Source of the DNA: Kudoa neothunni
Lineage: Eukaryota; Cnidaria
Assembly (NCBI GenBank): GCA_964304625.1
Contig: OZ199838.1
Location: 11,904,001 to 11,968,000, forward strand
DNA: 64,000 nt
Direction of reading: 5' to 3'
Shown: positions 27,080 through 38,933 of the stretch, piece after piece
Layout: each line of letters starts with the position of its first letter
Position numbering within the stretch: position 1 is the stretch's first letter
The notes under the pieces: model-generated
Databases searched by the model: none
Seen by the model: only the letters and a program-made list of their open reading frames with translations
Told to the model about the DNA's origin: nothing
Position numbers and translations under genes: made by a program

Positions 27080-27801
27080 ATTTTGTTTAATTAATCTTTG
27101 GAGGTAAGCAGGGGAATTGCGAATGGGACCGTCCGGAGTCCACTAGGACCTAATTAAGTTAGCGCTGCTTTTACTAATTTAAATACTATTTACCGTTAAA
27201 TGTGATAAAAAATATTTCACAACTTATATATAAAGTTTAAAGATCCAGTAAAATTATAATTAAAAAAAAAATTAATAAGCTTATCTCGGGTTACCGTTTC
27301 CCATAATGGTATAAGACCAAAGATAACTGGTTGAGAGCAAAATATTAACACCGAATAATAGTTGTTGTGTACAAAATATAACATATAAGAGAGTTTCTGA
27401 AATAAGCTATAGGAATATTGTATTAGCAACAATTTCCACGCTGACCGAGATGAATCGTAATCTCTCTGCTACAGGAGAGAATAACAAATACATTGCTTAA
27501 ATAAAAGATTCAGATTTTTATTTTGCTATAATATAAAATCACAAACCTTTTAACGATCAGAATTAACAAAAATATCACATGTGTTTAATTATGCTATGCT
27601 ACCACTTTGTCGATCTTAAATAGAATTTACCCAACAAACCTATCTGAAAGAACGATGTCTTTTTAAAAGTGAAATTAAAAATTAAATAGTATTCTTAAAT
27701 AGAGTTAACGTCCATCACCTCTACTATTGGCTTCGATGTAAGAAAAATGAAATAGTAGAACTTTGTCATTTTTCGAAGGTAGGAGGTAGGGGTAATTATT
27801 G
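27080..27801 (-). other. possible exons of an unrecognised gene
   Basis: Protein-like stretches flanked by plausible splice sites on the minus strand: 27801-27719 (contains YPYLLPSKNDKVLLFHFSYI), an open stretch from 27468 (QRDYDSSRSAWKLLL) on to about 27300 (VIFGLIPLWET before a GTAACC donor), and a possible end near 27130-27080 (SGLRTVPFAIPLLTSKD, stop). The aromatic/aliphatic content suggests a membrane protein. I could not chain them with confident phases and do not recognise a family. Confidence 0.3.
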
Positions 27802-29198
27802 CTTAATTCAGTTTGTCACGTACTTACAAGTTTATAAGAAATTATATTATTCAAGGTTATTTAATTAAATTAAGATGTTGGCTGAAATGCGAAAAATATT
27901 ATTAAGGAGAATTATTTAACAACTATTTATAAAACTATTATCAGTTTCTTCGTTTTATACCTCTTTTTTATTTAGAAATGTAGCCTAATAGTACTTAATC
28001 CTTTCGTCCCCATTGTCCACTTTAATGGCCAACAAATTAATTCACTCATAAATTTAAACAACCTAATTATTTTTAAAAATGGACAACATAAATTGTTACT
28101 CTATACATTTAATGAGTGGATAATTTAATTAGTGAATTTGAAGAATGTCCTATTCGTGTTACAACCTCTATCTTTGCATAATGCCGAAATAACCTAAAAC
28201 ATTTGAAAAAGTAAATATAGAAAAATCATCAAATATTTACCTAAAAATTTAATATTCTGGAAACGAAGTAAATATTTAATATTCGAGATTTAATTAATTA
28301 AATAAATATACCCCAAAACACATTAATCTCCACGTGAGCATTATAATGGATAGTGGGGTTTTGGGGACCTCCGATAGTTAATTCTAACAGATCACGATAT
28401 TGAAAATAATACATTAAGGCAGAATTGGATGATGAAACATATCACAATTCCAGTGATTCCGATGATAATAAATTTTAAGTTTCTAATGATAAAGGCAAAG
28501 AAATGCTTTAAAACAACGTAAAATTTTTTAACTAAAAGTAAGGATTTTTATCGATTTGCACGATCTCATACTGTCCACCAAGTATTTCACATTCTTTTTT
28601 GTCGCGTATTTTTTTCTGATTCTTATTAATAAAATAAATGGCTAAATTACAGTATACGCGTAATCTTCAGACGATATTTTTGCGCGCTCGAAAAAAATCA
28701 GATATATTTTTAAGAGTCATCTCCTTCTTCATCGAGTCCATCTATTATTTAATATCATTGTCCTTTTAAAAGTTTTCCTACATCGTATTTTCTTTTTGAG
28801 AAGGCGGTTTCATCAATTTGGACGATTATTTCTTCACCAATTTTCACTAGGTTCTTCGTCTAATTTTGAAGTCATTATATTCCTAACAATGGGCTTTAAT
28901 TCTAGTATTGTTGAATTTGTTGATATATATCCAAATGCTGATGCAAAGCTTCATAGGCCATATTTGGATGATGGCATCAGTCGCAATAAAAATTATCCAC
29001 AAAGGAAGCTTCGACGTTTCAAATATTGTCCTATTTTGAATGAAACATCTTTACTTGCAAACAATGCACTCGCATAGGTTCTCGTCGTTTACATCCTTCC
29101 TAACTGTTATGTACATATTCTCACCATAGGCACAATTATAAAAATAATGCAGAAATCTCACATTTCGTGGAATTTTTTAAATATTATATCGCTGGTGT
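27802..29198. other. intergenic DNA with transposon debris
   Basis: Near 28420-28480 a short acidic reading (ELDDETYHNSSDSDDN) resembles piggyBac N termini. The open frame at 28796-29077 has no family resemblance. Otherwise no feature is supported. Confidence 0.35.
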
Positions 29199-29874
29199 AT
29201 GGATGAAACTATTTTAACTCAAACTAAAAAAGATAAGTTAAGTATGTCTACAATTTCAGCGTGGTTCAAAAAAATCCGACAACTATGCAAATCACCCTTC
29301 GAGAATAGAAACAAACTTGTCGAGGAAGGTGTCATTGTAGAAATTGATGAATGCCTCCTCCATGGAAAAAGAAAAAATAATCGAAGTCGATATCTTAAAG
29401 GAGAAGTATGGGAAAACTTCTCAAAATAAAGAATTTTTAGAATCAGATATTAAATCTCGAATTTGATATAATTATTCATATAACGTATTTCTTTTACTTA
29501 ATAAATGCCGACGATGGAGATGTTAGCGATTATTTCCCTTCAGAAGTGGAATTTTCTGATGAATCCTTCGACAATATTTTATGATGTCATTACTTTATTA
29601 AATAATGTAAATAGCTGCTGCATTAAGAAGAGGAAAATATGACAGAAGGGTTGACAGTCCTTGGATTTTTGGATTAGCTCAGTGTAAACTTGACGACATG
29701 GGAAAGAGGACTCCCGTAGAAGTGAGGTACTTCTATATAGAGAAGCGGAAATCGGCGACATTTATTCCCATTATCGAAAGAGAAATCCAAAAAGGGTCAA
29801 CCACTTGTAGAGATACGTGCCTAATGGTACCGATTTATCACAGCGAAGAAATAAATCTTCTCAACAACATTTAA
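29199..29874 (+). mobile_element. Merlin (IS1016-like) transposase remnant
   Basis: DDE transposase of the Merlin/ISXO2 group in two blocks. Block 1 (29199-29429) has a helix-turn-helix-like ISAWFKKIRQLC and VEIDECLLHGKRKNNRSRYL with the first catalytic Asp. Block 2 (29626-29874) has RVDSPWIFGL, EVRYFYIEKRKSATFIPII and GSTTCRDTCL with the probable second Asp. The segment with the third acidic residue is missing. Between the blocks lies an acidic, partly open stretch (ADDGDVSDYFPSEVEFSDES) plus stops, either a decayed linker or an intron. No terminal repeats were found. Inactive. Confidence 0.82.
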
Positions 29875-30678
29875 AGAACAATTTATCTTTGTTTTAATCA
29901 GGTTATCGTAAATTTGTTTTTGAAAATACTCATATTTTAGTCTTTTTTTTATGTTCTAAAGGTCGATATTAACATAAATGGACAAATAAACTATTCCAAT
30001 AACGATAGGTTAGTTATTTAAGAATTCATTAGATAAACTAACATGTACCGCACAACATTTTCTGAATTTAGTTAAGGCATAAAATTAATAAGTGAATAAT
30101 TTTTCTTTTAAATTCACTAACATGGAGATTTTGAATCCAGATAAGAATTATTTGACGGGAAATTCAAAAAATTATATAGTTCATTGATGGCACGTAAATA
30201 ATTCTATGTTCACATTCTCGACAAAATATTACGTCTAAATAAAATCAGTTATTAAATACTGTTAAAAAATGTTTTTTTAAACATTACAGATTTTTTACGT
30301 TTACTCGAATTGAGTAGTCCAGAAAATTGCGCATGATACTTCATCATTTTTATTGAAATTATCTACATAACCTTAAAAATCGTCTATTTTTTTGAACATA
30401 ATGGACACATTAAATAATAACTTTCAAAATTAAATAATATTAAAATTTTTCACGATCGCATTTTCAAACAAATTCAGTCATATAACTTTATCCAGTAAAG
30501 ATAAAATTACAACAAAAAGTTAAAAACTAAACCTTATGTTTTAGCATAATAAATCACAGTGAGATTTAGACTTCACTGACTGAATATGAACACATTGATT
30601 TTTCTCAGTTTGTAAAATGTAACGCCATTATAATGAGCACTTAAACTATCTTTTGGATCAAATAATTATCTCAAAAAT
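29875..30678. other. intergenic DNA
   Basis: AT-rich, no gene or bounded repeat seen. Confidence 0.6.
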
Positions 30679-30940
30679 AATTTAAGTGATTTAATATAAC
30701 GAATATGTTAAAATATGTGACAAATAATGAAATTGCAAGTTTTTGTAAACAACAAGGGGGATTACACATGGGGATGATTTTTCTCGAAATGGGATTTGGT
30801 TAAAATTTAGAACTTATTCTTTAGGTCCGAATGTTTGCTCTCCATATTTATTTATTTTATTAATATGAATCGTAAAAAATATGCGACAAAAATGCTAAAA
30901 GTGGTGTTATTCAGGCGTCACAGGCTTAATAATTACCAAT
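30679..30940 (+). repeat. dispersed repeat, copy B
   Basis: Second copy of the repeat at 18251-18520, in the same orientation. Confidence 0.7.
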
Positions 30941-31064
30941 TATTTTTGTAAATATAAATTTCAAATTTTATATGATTCTAATATTTGTTTAACAATAACA
31001 ATTATGAAGCAAAATAAAAATTTGGGGATGAAAGGGTTAAACATATAAAAACCTTAAAAATGAT

Positions 31065-31199
31065 ATGAATTTAGCTTCCAAATTAATGATGAGAATTTTG
31101 ATTTTTCGTCAGGCTGAGGAGTTAAATTTAAGAGAAATTGTTGAGAACCCCATGTTAAAGAATTTGCTTTATTTTAACGAAGGAAATAATTATTTCTGA
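31065..31199 (+). CDS. small 44-codon open frame
   Basis: ATG to TGA, 44 codons (MNLASKLMMRILIFRQAEEL start, then ENPMLKNLLYF), ending 49 bp before the prefoldin ATG. The composition is unbiased and protein-like, but I recognise no family. The TTTTCGTCAG inside could also be an acceptor, making the last 28 codons a terminal exon of an unseen upstream gene. Confidence 0.35.
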   Translation: MNLASKLMMRILIFRQAEELNLREIVENPMLKNLLYFNEGNNYF

Positions 31200-31248
31200 G
31201 TATTAGAGGTGAGTTACTATATTGCGCACGCACAAAAAAAACTTAGCC

Positions 31249-31708
31249 ATGGATGAGATTTTGAAACAAAATTTGACACTGCTACGAGATATGATCACCA
31301 GTAGACAGTTGCTAGCCGAAAAAATCATAGATATGGAACAAGAAATCGTCGAACACGAGTAGATTGAAGATGTGAATATGATTTTATCGGTTGCTATAGT
31401 GAAGTTTCAGCTGTACTGTCTAACACAGAGCCAACCAGAAAAACAATGCGAGTTATTGGAACTATTGTTGTTGAAAGAACAGCGGCCGAAATTCTGAGAG
31501 CTGTTCAAGAAGACATAACTCAAGTATTGTACCCATATTTTATTAGTCTGAATGCATGATATGATTATTTGTTGTGTATTTAATTTATATTTAGATGAAA
31601 AAAGTACTTGAAGGACTCAACAACCAACTGAAAATCAAAGAAAATGAAATAAATGGATTTATCACTGAACATAAATTGGAGGCGTATGTATCTGCCAACA
31701 GTGCTTGA
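31249..31708 (+). CDS. PFDN2: prefoldin subunit 2, 3 exons
   Basis: Beta-type prefoldin subunit; the hexameric jellyfish-shaped chaperone hands actin and tubulin to the CCT chaperonin in the cytosol. Exons 31249-31358, 31400-31523, 31595-31708 with introns of 41 and 71 bp, phases consistent, 115 residues. The sequence is one long coiled-coil hairpin: helix 1 (ILKQNLTLLRDMITSRQLL...MEQEIVEH), the beta-hairpin signature RKTMRVIGTIVVERTAAEIL, matching RKCYRMVGGVLVERTVKEVL, then helix 2 (LEGLNNQLKIKENEINGF). The human protein has 154 residues; the missing parts are the disordered ends. The start at 31249 gives a somewhat short first helix, so an extra upstream exon is possible. Confidence 0.92.
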
Positions 31709-31870
31709 ATAGTGTTATGATCGATTTTTGGAGGAAAGTATTTATATTTAATGTTTTTGGCTTGAAATTCTTTTTTTTGCATTTTTGATAGCATGGCATT
31801 TCCAGTTATATTTTGTAGAAATTTTAACTAATTTTATCATAATTTGTTACACGTAATGTAATACATGATT

Positions 31871-31948
31871 CAAATTGGCATTAGAACCTGTGTTCTCAGG
31901 GTTAAAAGGCGGTGATGTCATACCACTCTACTGCTGATTAGCGCATAA
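31871..31948 (-). repeat. possible tRNA-derived SINE or tRNA scrap
   Basis: On the minus strand the order AGCAGTAGAGTGG ... CCTTTTAACC ... CACAGGTTCTAATGCC mimics the D-arm, a Lys-like anticodon loop and the T-arm of a tRNA. The stems do not pair well and the B box has mismatches, so it is not a working tRNA gene. Confidence 0.3.
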
Positions 31949-32946
31949 TGTAGTGAATTACATCCCTTACAATCCGCATGTAACATTGCATAACGAAATC
32001 GATCAAATTGAGTGCAAAATTTATTTTTTAATGATTGATTTTATAAATTTTTAGTAAGTTAAAATAACGTTAATTAGTATTTTGAAGTATATAATAGGAA
32101 AGATTCATCTTTGATTTGTAGTAAGGGGGCGTTAGGTCCTATATTTGTAACAGAAAAACTTCATGTGCATTATTTAGCTGATATAACAGGATTAAAATAA
32201 TATTTTTACATCCAGAAAATATATAAATTTTAAAAATGATGGATTATCACATTGAATATTCTTATATGGATAGAGTTAATTTTGTTCAGACATCCTTAAT
32301 ATATTAATGTATTTTATAAATTGATATAAAATTAAAATGTAAGGTTAGGGAAAATATTTTATAGGAATATATTTAATAACGTGAGTTTTTCTAATTTTTT
32401 AACAGATAATTCTCATTAACTTATACGTAAAAAATTAAAATTCCATGTGATATTATATTTCAATTTTGATTTTAACACTATATTATTGTTGATTAAAGTA
32501 TAAATTCTATAATTATTTTTAATCGGCGTTATTTGAACGAATTTTTATATGCTGAGAAAATAAGGTATTGGTATATCATTTTATTTATTGCGTACTAAAA
32601 ATATCTAATTGCATAAATTCATTTATTTTGGTTTATAATAAAATAAATAAATTTTAGTGTACAGTTATTTGTGATACATTAACTGCATTACTTTAAACAA
32701 AAGTTATACATAAGGAATTAATTTGTATGCGAAAAACATTTCAAATAATACCAAAAAAGTTTTTCTACTGGCTTCATATATTAAAAAATAAATTAAGTTA
32801 GAGATTAAAATAAAATACATCGTAGTTACATTTTTTACTTTTAAATAAATTGTCTTACTTTTGTGCGTCACAGGAGAATCGGTGACTTACAACATATGCC
32901 GTAGAATGTTTTACGGAGAAATTTATCACAATTTCTTGTTAAAATT
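31949..32946. other. AT-rich intergenic DNA
   Basis: Nothing supported. Confidence 0.6.
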
Positions 32947-32949
32947 GAC

Positions 32950-32978
32950 TTAAAAAACTCTGGGGTGAATTTCACCCC
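32950..32978. repeat. piggyBac-type terminal motif
   Basis: TTAA (32950-32953) followed by a hairpin GGGGTGAA-T-TTCACCCC at 32962-32978. The same design (TTAA, a spacer, then GGGGT...ACCCC) opens the piggyBac element at 33652 and recurs at 48558. The rest of an element attached to this end was not found; a hAT MITE starts 37 bp further on. Confidence 0.45.
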
Positions 32979-33014
32979 AACATCTTTGGAACTAGTTTTT
33001 TTGATACCTTAGAA

Positions 33015-33598
33015 CAGTGTTTCTCGACCTTTTTTTCTATCGCGCCCATCTTTTTCAAAAGTATTGATTTTTTTAACTTGAACTGTTTATAACATTGAAT
33101 AAAGCTCCTTATCATATTAAAATTTGAGAGCAATTAATATATACTTTTTTTCCATTAAAATATATTCGATTAGATCTAACTTAATTTATCGATGGGTCTT
33201 AAAAATTATCATCTTTAGTTCTTAATTCCGTCAAAAACTGCGTCAGGTGAAACTTGTGGTAATCCAACCTTCATTAGGAAAGACTTTCGTGTATGCAGGG
33301 CTAATAAACGGAAAATAAGAGTTTATATACAAAATTAATCAACATTACATCAGGTTTAATCATGCAAGGATTAGACGATTCTAAATGAGACAAGAATAAG
33401 ATCAAATCATTCTTATTCTATTCGGGCAAAGGACACATTAAATATTATTATTAATTTTTATATGAGTCATTGCTTTTTGTGTTTTTAAGATGTTAATCGT
33501 CACTTAAAAATAATAGACTATTTTTATATTTTGTACCCCTTATAAATGTAACAGTCCGATTTATATATATTCAGTACAGGCACATTGGAATTTGAAAT
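33015..33598 (-). mobile_element. hAT-type MITE, copy 2
   Basis: Reverse-orientation copy of the 218-928 element. It starts with CAGTGTTTCTCGACC and shares long blocks with copy 1 (for example CCATCGATAAATTAAGT in copy 1 against the inverted ACTTAATTTATCGATGG here). The far end near 33598 is degraded and no target duplication is visible. Confidence 0.7.
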
Positions 33599-33651
33599 GT
33601 CTAATCTCTTTAATTTTATAAAAATTTTCCTCATAATTTTATCTTTTGACT

Positions 33652-36600
33652 TTAACCTTCTAAATAAAAATGGGGTATAAATCGACCCCAGGTTTTTTTG
33701 GTAATATAATAAGAAATAATATTTATATTTGAGGTTTAAGGAAATTTAATCGATAAAACATTGAATAAATAACAATATATTAGTGGTTATCGTGTGTCGC
33801 GCAGGCGTCGCAGTTCAAACTTTGAATCCTTCTTCTGATTATTGCGATAGTTGCTCCGATTTTGATGATCTTTATGTTGAAAATTCACTTCTCCATGAAA
33901 TCGCATCTGACACATCCGATGGTGACGTTGAATTGGCCACCGATTCTTTGCTTGACAAAAATGAAATTTTGTGGTCAGTTAATAAATCTATAATTTCAAG
34001 AACTGGATTAGAAAATATTTCGAATATTCGTCCTGATGTGTCACCTTTCGCGTTATTGAGAATGACCAATTTTGGTGATACTTTCCGACTATTTTTGAAT
34101 CAAGAAGTTTACGATCTGATCCTAAAATTTACAAATTTTGTTGGTGCTAATCACCCGGGCAGAAGTTGGAATAATTTAGATGAAACCGAATTTGAGGGTT
34201 ATATTGGATGCCTATTGTTAATGGCTATTCATAAAGATCGGCAGGAACCCATTGCGGAGTTATTTGGAGTTGACGAAGGCCGACAAATTCATAGAGATCT
34301 TTTTTGTCTTAATAGATTCAGGAAAATTACAAGGTCTCTCCATTTGAATGATCTGGCAACTCGAGAGCTGAGAAAAGAGTCTAATAAATTTTTCCATATT
34401 GGGGACGTATGGACTATTTAGGGCTGTGTTTCTCTACAAATTTTACACCCGTACCCCCATCCTAATTTCCGCGTTCGTTTCGCATCCCCTCCCCCATGTG
34501 AATGCCCACACTTAATTATACTTTTTATTTAAATGCGAAAATACTAATACCAATAAAAAATGTCTTAAAATTAAAATTTTTATTATCTTAGTTTATAATT
34601 TAACTTCAAATTTTCCCATTTACATCTGAAATAAATTAAAACCGAAATGTTTTGGTTAACTCACTTTGCTATGTTTAATTGAAAAAGGATCACCATTATC
34701 TTTTCACTTCTCATGACTTAACACTCAATGATTGGAGCAGTTATTCATTCTTGCTTATATATACCATTTTTATGTAAAGTAATGAATAATTCTAATAAAT
34801 TATGTTATTATAATTATTCCAAAATATTAGTAGATGTAAAAAATAAATATAAACGTAATACTAAACTATACAAAGTATGGTCGCTTAAATAAATTTTGTA
34901 CTTTAAGGTGAAAATTAAATGAGCCAAATAAAAATAGCCAACTCGTATAGTTCATAAAAAAGATTATTTCGAAATCAATTGTTATTTAGTATTTAATTTG
35001 ATCTGGAGGCTCTCTTGCTCTCGCCGGTTTTTTATAAGTAGTTCAAAGCAGGACAGTTTGTTGGACTATGAAACATGAAAATCGTTTTAGGGGTTTATTG
35101 AATTCCAATACTTATTATTTTTATATAATGAAGTCGATAAGCTTGTTTCATATGATATCTTGTACTGACTAAATCTTGCGACTTCTTTATTCTATATTGA
35201 GTCATACGTTAGTTTTTTTTGAGGCAGTGGGTTAATAAAAATTCAATAGATTCAAAAATATGCTTTCTAAATATACCTGACTAAAATAACAAACGTATAT
35301 TGTTCAAATTGGCATTCATTTATTTATGTGTATGGATGAATGATTTGATCCTTGTTTTACCTATACTTTAAAGAACAATTTAACTTAGATTTATATCAGA
35401 GGCAAGGTACCAATTCGAAAGTAAAACTTGAAACGTAGCATAATAAAAACTATGAAATTAAATGATGGATATCAAATTTAGACAGAAGACGAAGTTAAAA
35501 TTAGACAGTGGTTCTATTTTTATAGATATAGATTATTTCTAAGTAGACAAAAATGTTGACAACCTAATTACAGCTTAAGCATATAAATATGTTATTTTGA
35601 AAGAAAACAAAGTTACGATTTTACATGAAAATAGTGATAGTTAGATTTTGTAAATTGAACAGGCTTAATATAAACTATTACATTACTGCGCTATTTCGTA
35701 GAATCAATTAGAGTCAATTATAAATTAAATAAATTATCATTCCCCGTTTTTGGAATCGAAACTAAATGATATCAAAACAACAAGAAATATTATTGCACGC
35801 ATTACGTCAATACATGATTTAAACAGGGACTAACGAAAATTACGAAGTGAATAAATTAAGATTAATTTTTAAATTTATTCTAGAATGACTCCCGCACCCC
35901 TGTAGGGAAACACTGATTTAGAGTGATTTGCTTACACGTAGTTTCCGCCCATTTGAGCAATACATGCCTAGAAAACCAGCCAAATATGGTATTAAATTTT
36001 TTCACGTAGTTGATCCTAGATCAACCTACGTATCTAATATCGACGTCTGTTTGGGAGAGCAGAATCAGTTAGATAAAAAGGCAACAAACGTCAGAAAAAA
36101 CATAGTATTGAAGTTAACTAACCCACTGTACGATTCTGGTCGAAATTTGATTTGTGATAACTTTTTCACGTCTGTGGAACTGGCCGACGAACTGCCAAGA
36201 AACAAACTAACCTTACTTGGGACATTGAGGTCTAATATAAGAGAGATTCCGTCATATTTAGGATCATTGAAATATGCTCCTGTCAAGTCTTCTCTTTTTG
36301 CGTTTGATGGTATGATGACGATTTTAAGGTACTTGCCCAAGAGAAACAAACCTCTGCAACTAATACCAACGTTTCCGAAGAAGAGCCTACAAACCTGATG
36401 TAATAGTCCATTATAACTCTGCGAAGGAGGAGTTGATACTATTTCTCGAACACTTGCATCGGTAAGTGTAAGATGATTCATTAGACGCCGGCCCCTGATT
36501 GTATTCTTCAACATGGTTGATATTTCATTGATAAATAGGTTTTCATTTTACAAAGAAATATTTCATCAAGCCAACATAAGCAGGAAAAATTGTTTAAAAA

Positions 36601-37155
36601 GGATGGCTGAAGAGTTGATAAGCGTTATAAAAACGCGAAGAAAAGGAGACAATTTAGCTAGCATACTTGTGAATAACGCTCCAAAAAATCCGATTCAAAG
36701 GTGTCAATTGTGTGAAAGAAAAAAAGATCATAGAACCCCAGCAAAATGTCATAGTTGCAACGTGCCATGTTGTAGAAAACATTCTAAGACTTTTTGTTTG
36801 AATTGTTTATGATACTATTTCTGTTATTCAACATCTTGTCTCATTTATATCGAGAAAAAATTTGTTTAATAATTTTTTAACTATTTAAAATATTAGAAAT
36901 TAAGAATAAATGAAATTTTAAGCGCATATACTAAATTTTTCTTATTCTAGATATAATTAAATCATTGAAAAATTAAATTCTCCAATTGACGGCGCATGCG
37001 TACTGTGGCATTAGCAATTTTATTACGCTTTTTTGCAATACTTTGTCGATGGATATTGCTTAAAATTTGATTAAACAGTTCAATTTATATTTACTATGCA
37101 AAAATTAAAAAAATATGGGGTCAAAGTACACCCTAATTTTATTTGGAGGGTGTAA
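33652..37155 (+). mobile_element. piggyBac transposon, interrupted by a hAT MITE
   Basis: Ends: TTAA at 33652-33655, then an inverted repeat starting CCTTCTAAATAAAAATGGGG; the right end near 37150 is its mirror (GGGTC...ACCC...ATTTGGAGGG) followed by GTAA, a one-base variant of TTAA. Transposase parts: an acidic N terminus from about 33783 (start unclear), SRTGLENISNIRPDVSP, a core to 34421, then 35928-36400 with FEQYMPRKPAKYGIKFF and LICDNFFTSVELADEL (second catalytic Asp). A C-terminal part at about 36400-36812 has NMVDISLIN and a Cys-rich zinc domain (CQLCERKKDHRTPAKCHSC). The segment with the first catalytic Asp (DEQ region) is absent at the MITE junction and there are frame changes near 36400, so it is inactive. 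Without the MITE it is about 2.0 kb. Confidence 0.92.
34416..35923. mobile_element. hAT-type MITE nested in piggyBac
   Basis: Element 34424-35915 (1492 bp). Left end CTGTGTTTCTCTACAAATT, right end the inverted CAGTGTTTCCCTACAGGGG. Flanking 8-bp duplications ATTTAGGG (34416-34423) and ATTTAGAG (35916-35923) match at 7 of 8. It splits the piggyBac transposase reading, so it inserted later. The interior has no transposase similarity. Confidence 0.82.
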
Positions 37156-37725
37156 TTTTTCAAGCTATTTAGGTTATGTTATTTTTAAGCTCGATCGATT
37201 GTGATAATCATCGGAAAAGTTAGTTGACCGGGAAACGTGTTTTCTCATATCTCAATTTGTAAAGCGCGCCAATATTTTTAAATTAAAACTAGCATGCTAC
37301 TTATATCGCAAAAGTATCGTTTGGGGACTCCATGATTAATTCATTTATCCGATAGCGTTAATCTTTTTGATCACATGTTAATAACTACGGAGTATTGAAA
37401 AGGTTAATGTTTACATGGTTAAAACCCATAAGATTTAAATAGTTTATCCACCTTTTTGGAATATGAAATTATGGAAGATTTAAAATAGCATTAAACTGAC
37501 ACTATAACATTTATATATATATATATATATATAACGATTACATGCATTGGTTAAAAGTAAAATTAGAAGAATATGAATTGTATTGCGAGCAAGTGTGAAT
37601 ATCCATAAAGATCATTTTTGTTCTGCGCGTAAATTAAACCTTTGAAATTAATATACAAAGTAGAGCGCAAAACAGAGTTTGAATTGAGGCTGTTCGCTTG
37701 GAGCCGATTGCACTTTTCTAGAGAA
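37156..37725. other. intergenic, upstream of orphan gene
   Basis: A short AT microsatellite lies at about 37512-37532. No other feature seen. Confidence 0.5.
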
Positions 37726-38262
37726 ATGAGTCGATATGAACCGGATGACCATTCAGATGATTCTGGAATTGACGAGGAATACCAAGGAGATTCATCGGAT
37801 GTGTCTGAAACACCGAACAGGAATTTTACCTTTCGTGAAAATATATCTTATAGATATTTCATTAGACATTGTCGTAATCCATGGATTGACGTTGAACGAT
37901 TGACGAGGATTTTTATGATTTCAAATTATACTAAAACTATACAGGTTTTAGTGAATAATTGGAGGGAACTAAGACCTATTGTAAATCATTATTTTATCGT
38001 CAGAGGTACAACGTACAGAAGCATAAAGAACTTTATTTTTACTTTGAAGCATGCAATGTACAGTCAGGACCAAAGAAAGGAATTAAGGGAATTTCTTGAA
38101 CGATTCTTTTATGATAGATCAGCCAGACCACCTAGCTTCATCAGGCTGAATGAAGCTAAAAATTATTATGGTTTTTTGGGATCGAACAGACATGGGGCCA
38201 TGTTGGTTGCAATAAAAAGAATGATTTACAAATTTCGAACTAATCGATTAGATAATCAATAA
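37726..38262 (+). CDS. uncharacterised protein, single exon
   Basis: An intact 178-codon frame from ATG 37726; the frame stays open upstream to 37642, but the first Met gives a natural acidic start (MSRYEPDDHSDDSG). After about 45 acidic, Ser-rich residues the rest is basic and probably helical, with FIRHCRNPWIDVERLTRIF, ELRPIVNHYFIVRGTTYRS and FLERFFYDRSARPPSFIRL. No signal peptide, membrane segment or known motif. AATAAA overlaps the stop codon. It sits between two transposons but has no transposase features and no intron, unlike the other host genes. I do not recognise a family; it could be a lineage-specific gene or a captured one. Confidence 0.6.
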   Translation: MSRYEPDDHSDDSGIDEEYQGDSSDVSETPNRNFTFRENISYRYFIRHCRNPWIDVERLTRIFMISNYTKTIQVLVNNWRELRPIVNHYFIVRGTTYRSIKNFIFTLKHAMYSQDQRKELREFLERFFYDRSARPPSFIRLNEAKNYYGFLGSNRHGAMLVAIKRMIYKFRTNRLDNQ

Positions 38263-38933
38263 AAAGATATTATTATTATTGTAAATCTATTATTGTCTTT
38301 TTTGCGACGCGTGAAAGTAAATCATAAATATATATATATATATATATTTGGAGGAATCAGGTTGGTCAGTAATAAAAATTCGATATTATTCCTGTGATGT
38401 TTTAACGTAAATTGATGGATTAACTAAGGGAAATAATATAATTCGATAGTAAAATTTGAGTATAAGAGACTAAATTAACTAATTTTTTATGGGATAAATG
38501 CTAACATTGATGATAATTTGTCGTAATAATGGATTATTGGTTGTTATCCAGTAAATCAAAAATATATAAAGTTAAAGGTATACTGATAGATTTTAGAGAG
38601 GGTTAGAATAAACAGTTTAGATTAAGTGAGATTAATCAGGTGTTAGTAAAGCTGAACTGGTGGTAATAACAAGTGAGATTTTTTCATAAATCCACATAGG
38701 GAAGAAACCGAAATGAGTAATTCGAAGGATACCTTTTTAAATTGAGACTGAGGTAGTTTGACTTAAATTCTTCAAATAAAAAATTGATTTATTAGTCACT
38801 CTTATTTTTTGTACTATCTAAGGAATAATTCATTTTTTAATTTCTTCGTTTTTCGCGATATATAATTTTTTTGTCGATTCTTTGGAGAAAATATAATTGT
38901 TTAATTTTTGTAATCGATATTAGAATCAGCTGG
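38263..38933. other. intergenic DNA with AT microsatellite
   Basis: An AT dinucleotide run lies at about 38328-38347. Nothing else supported. Confidence 0.6.
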
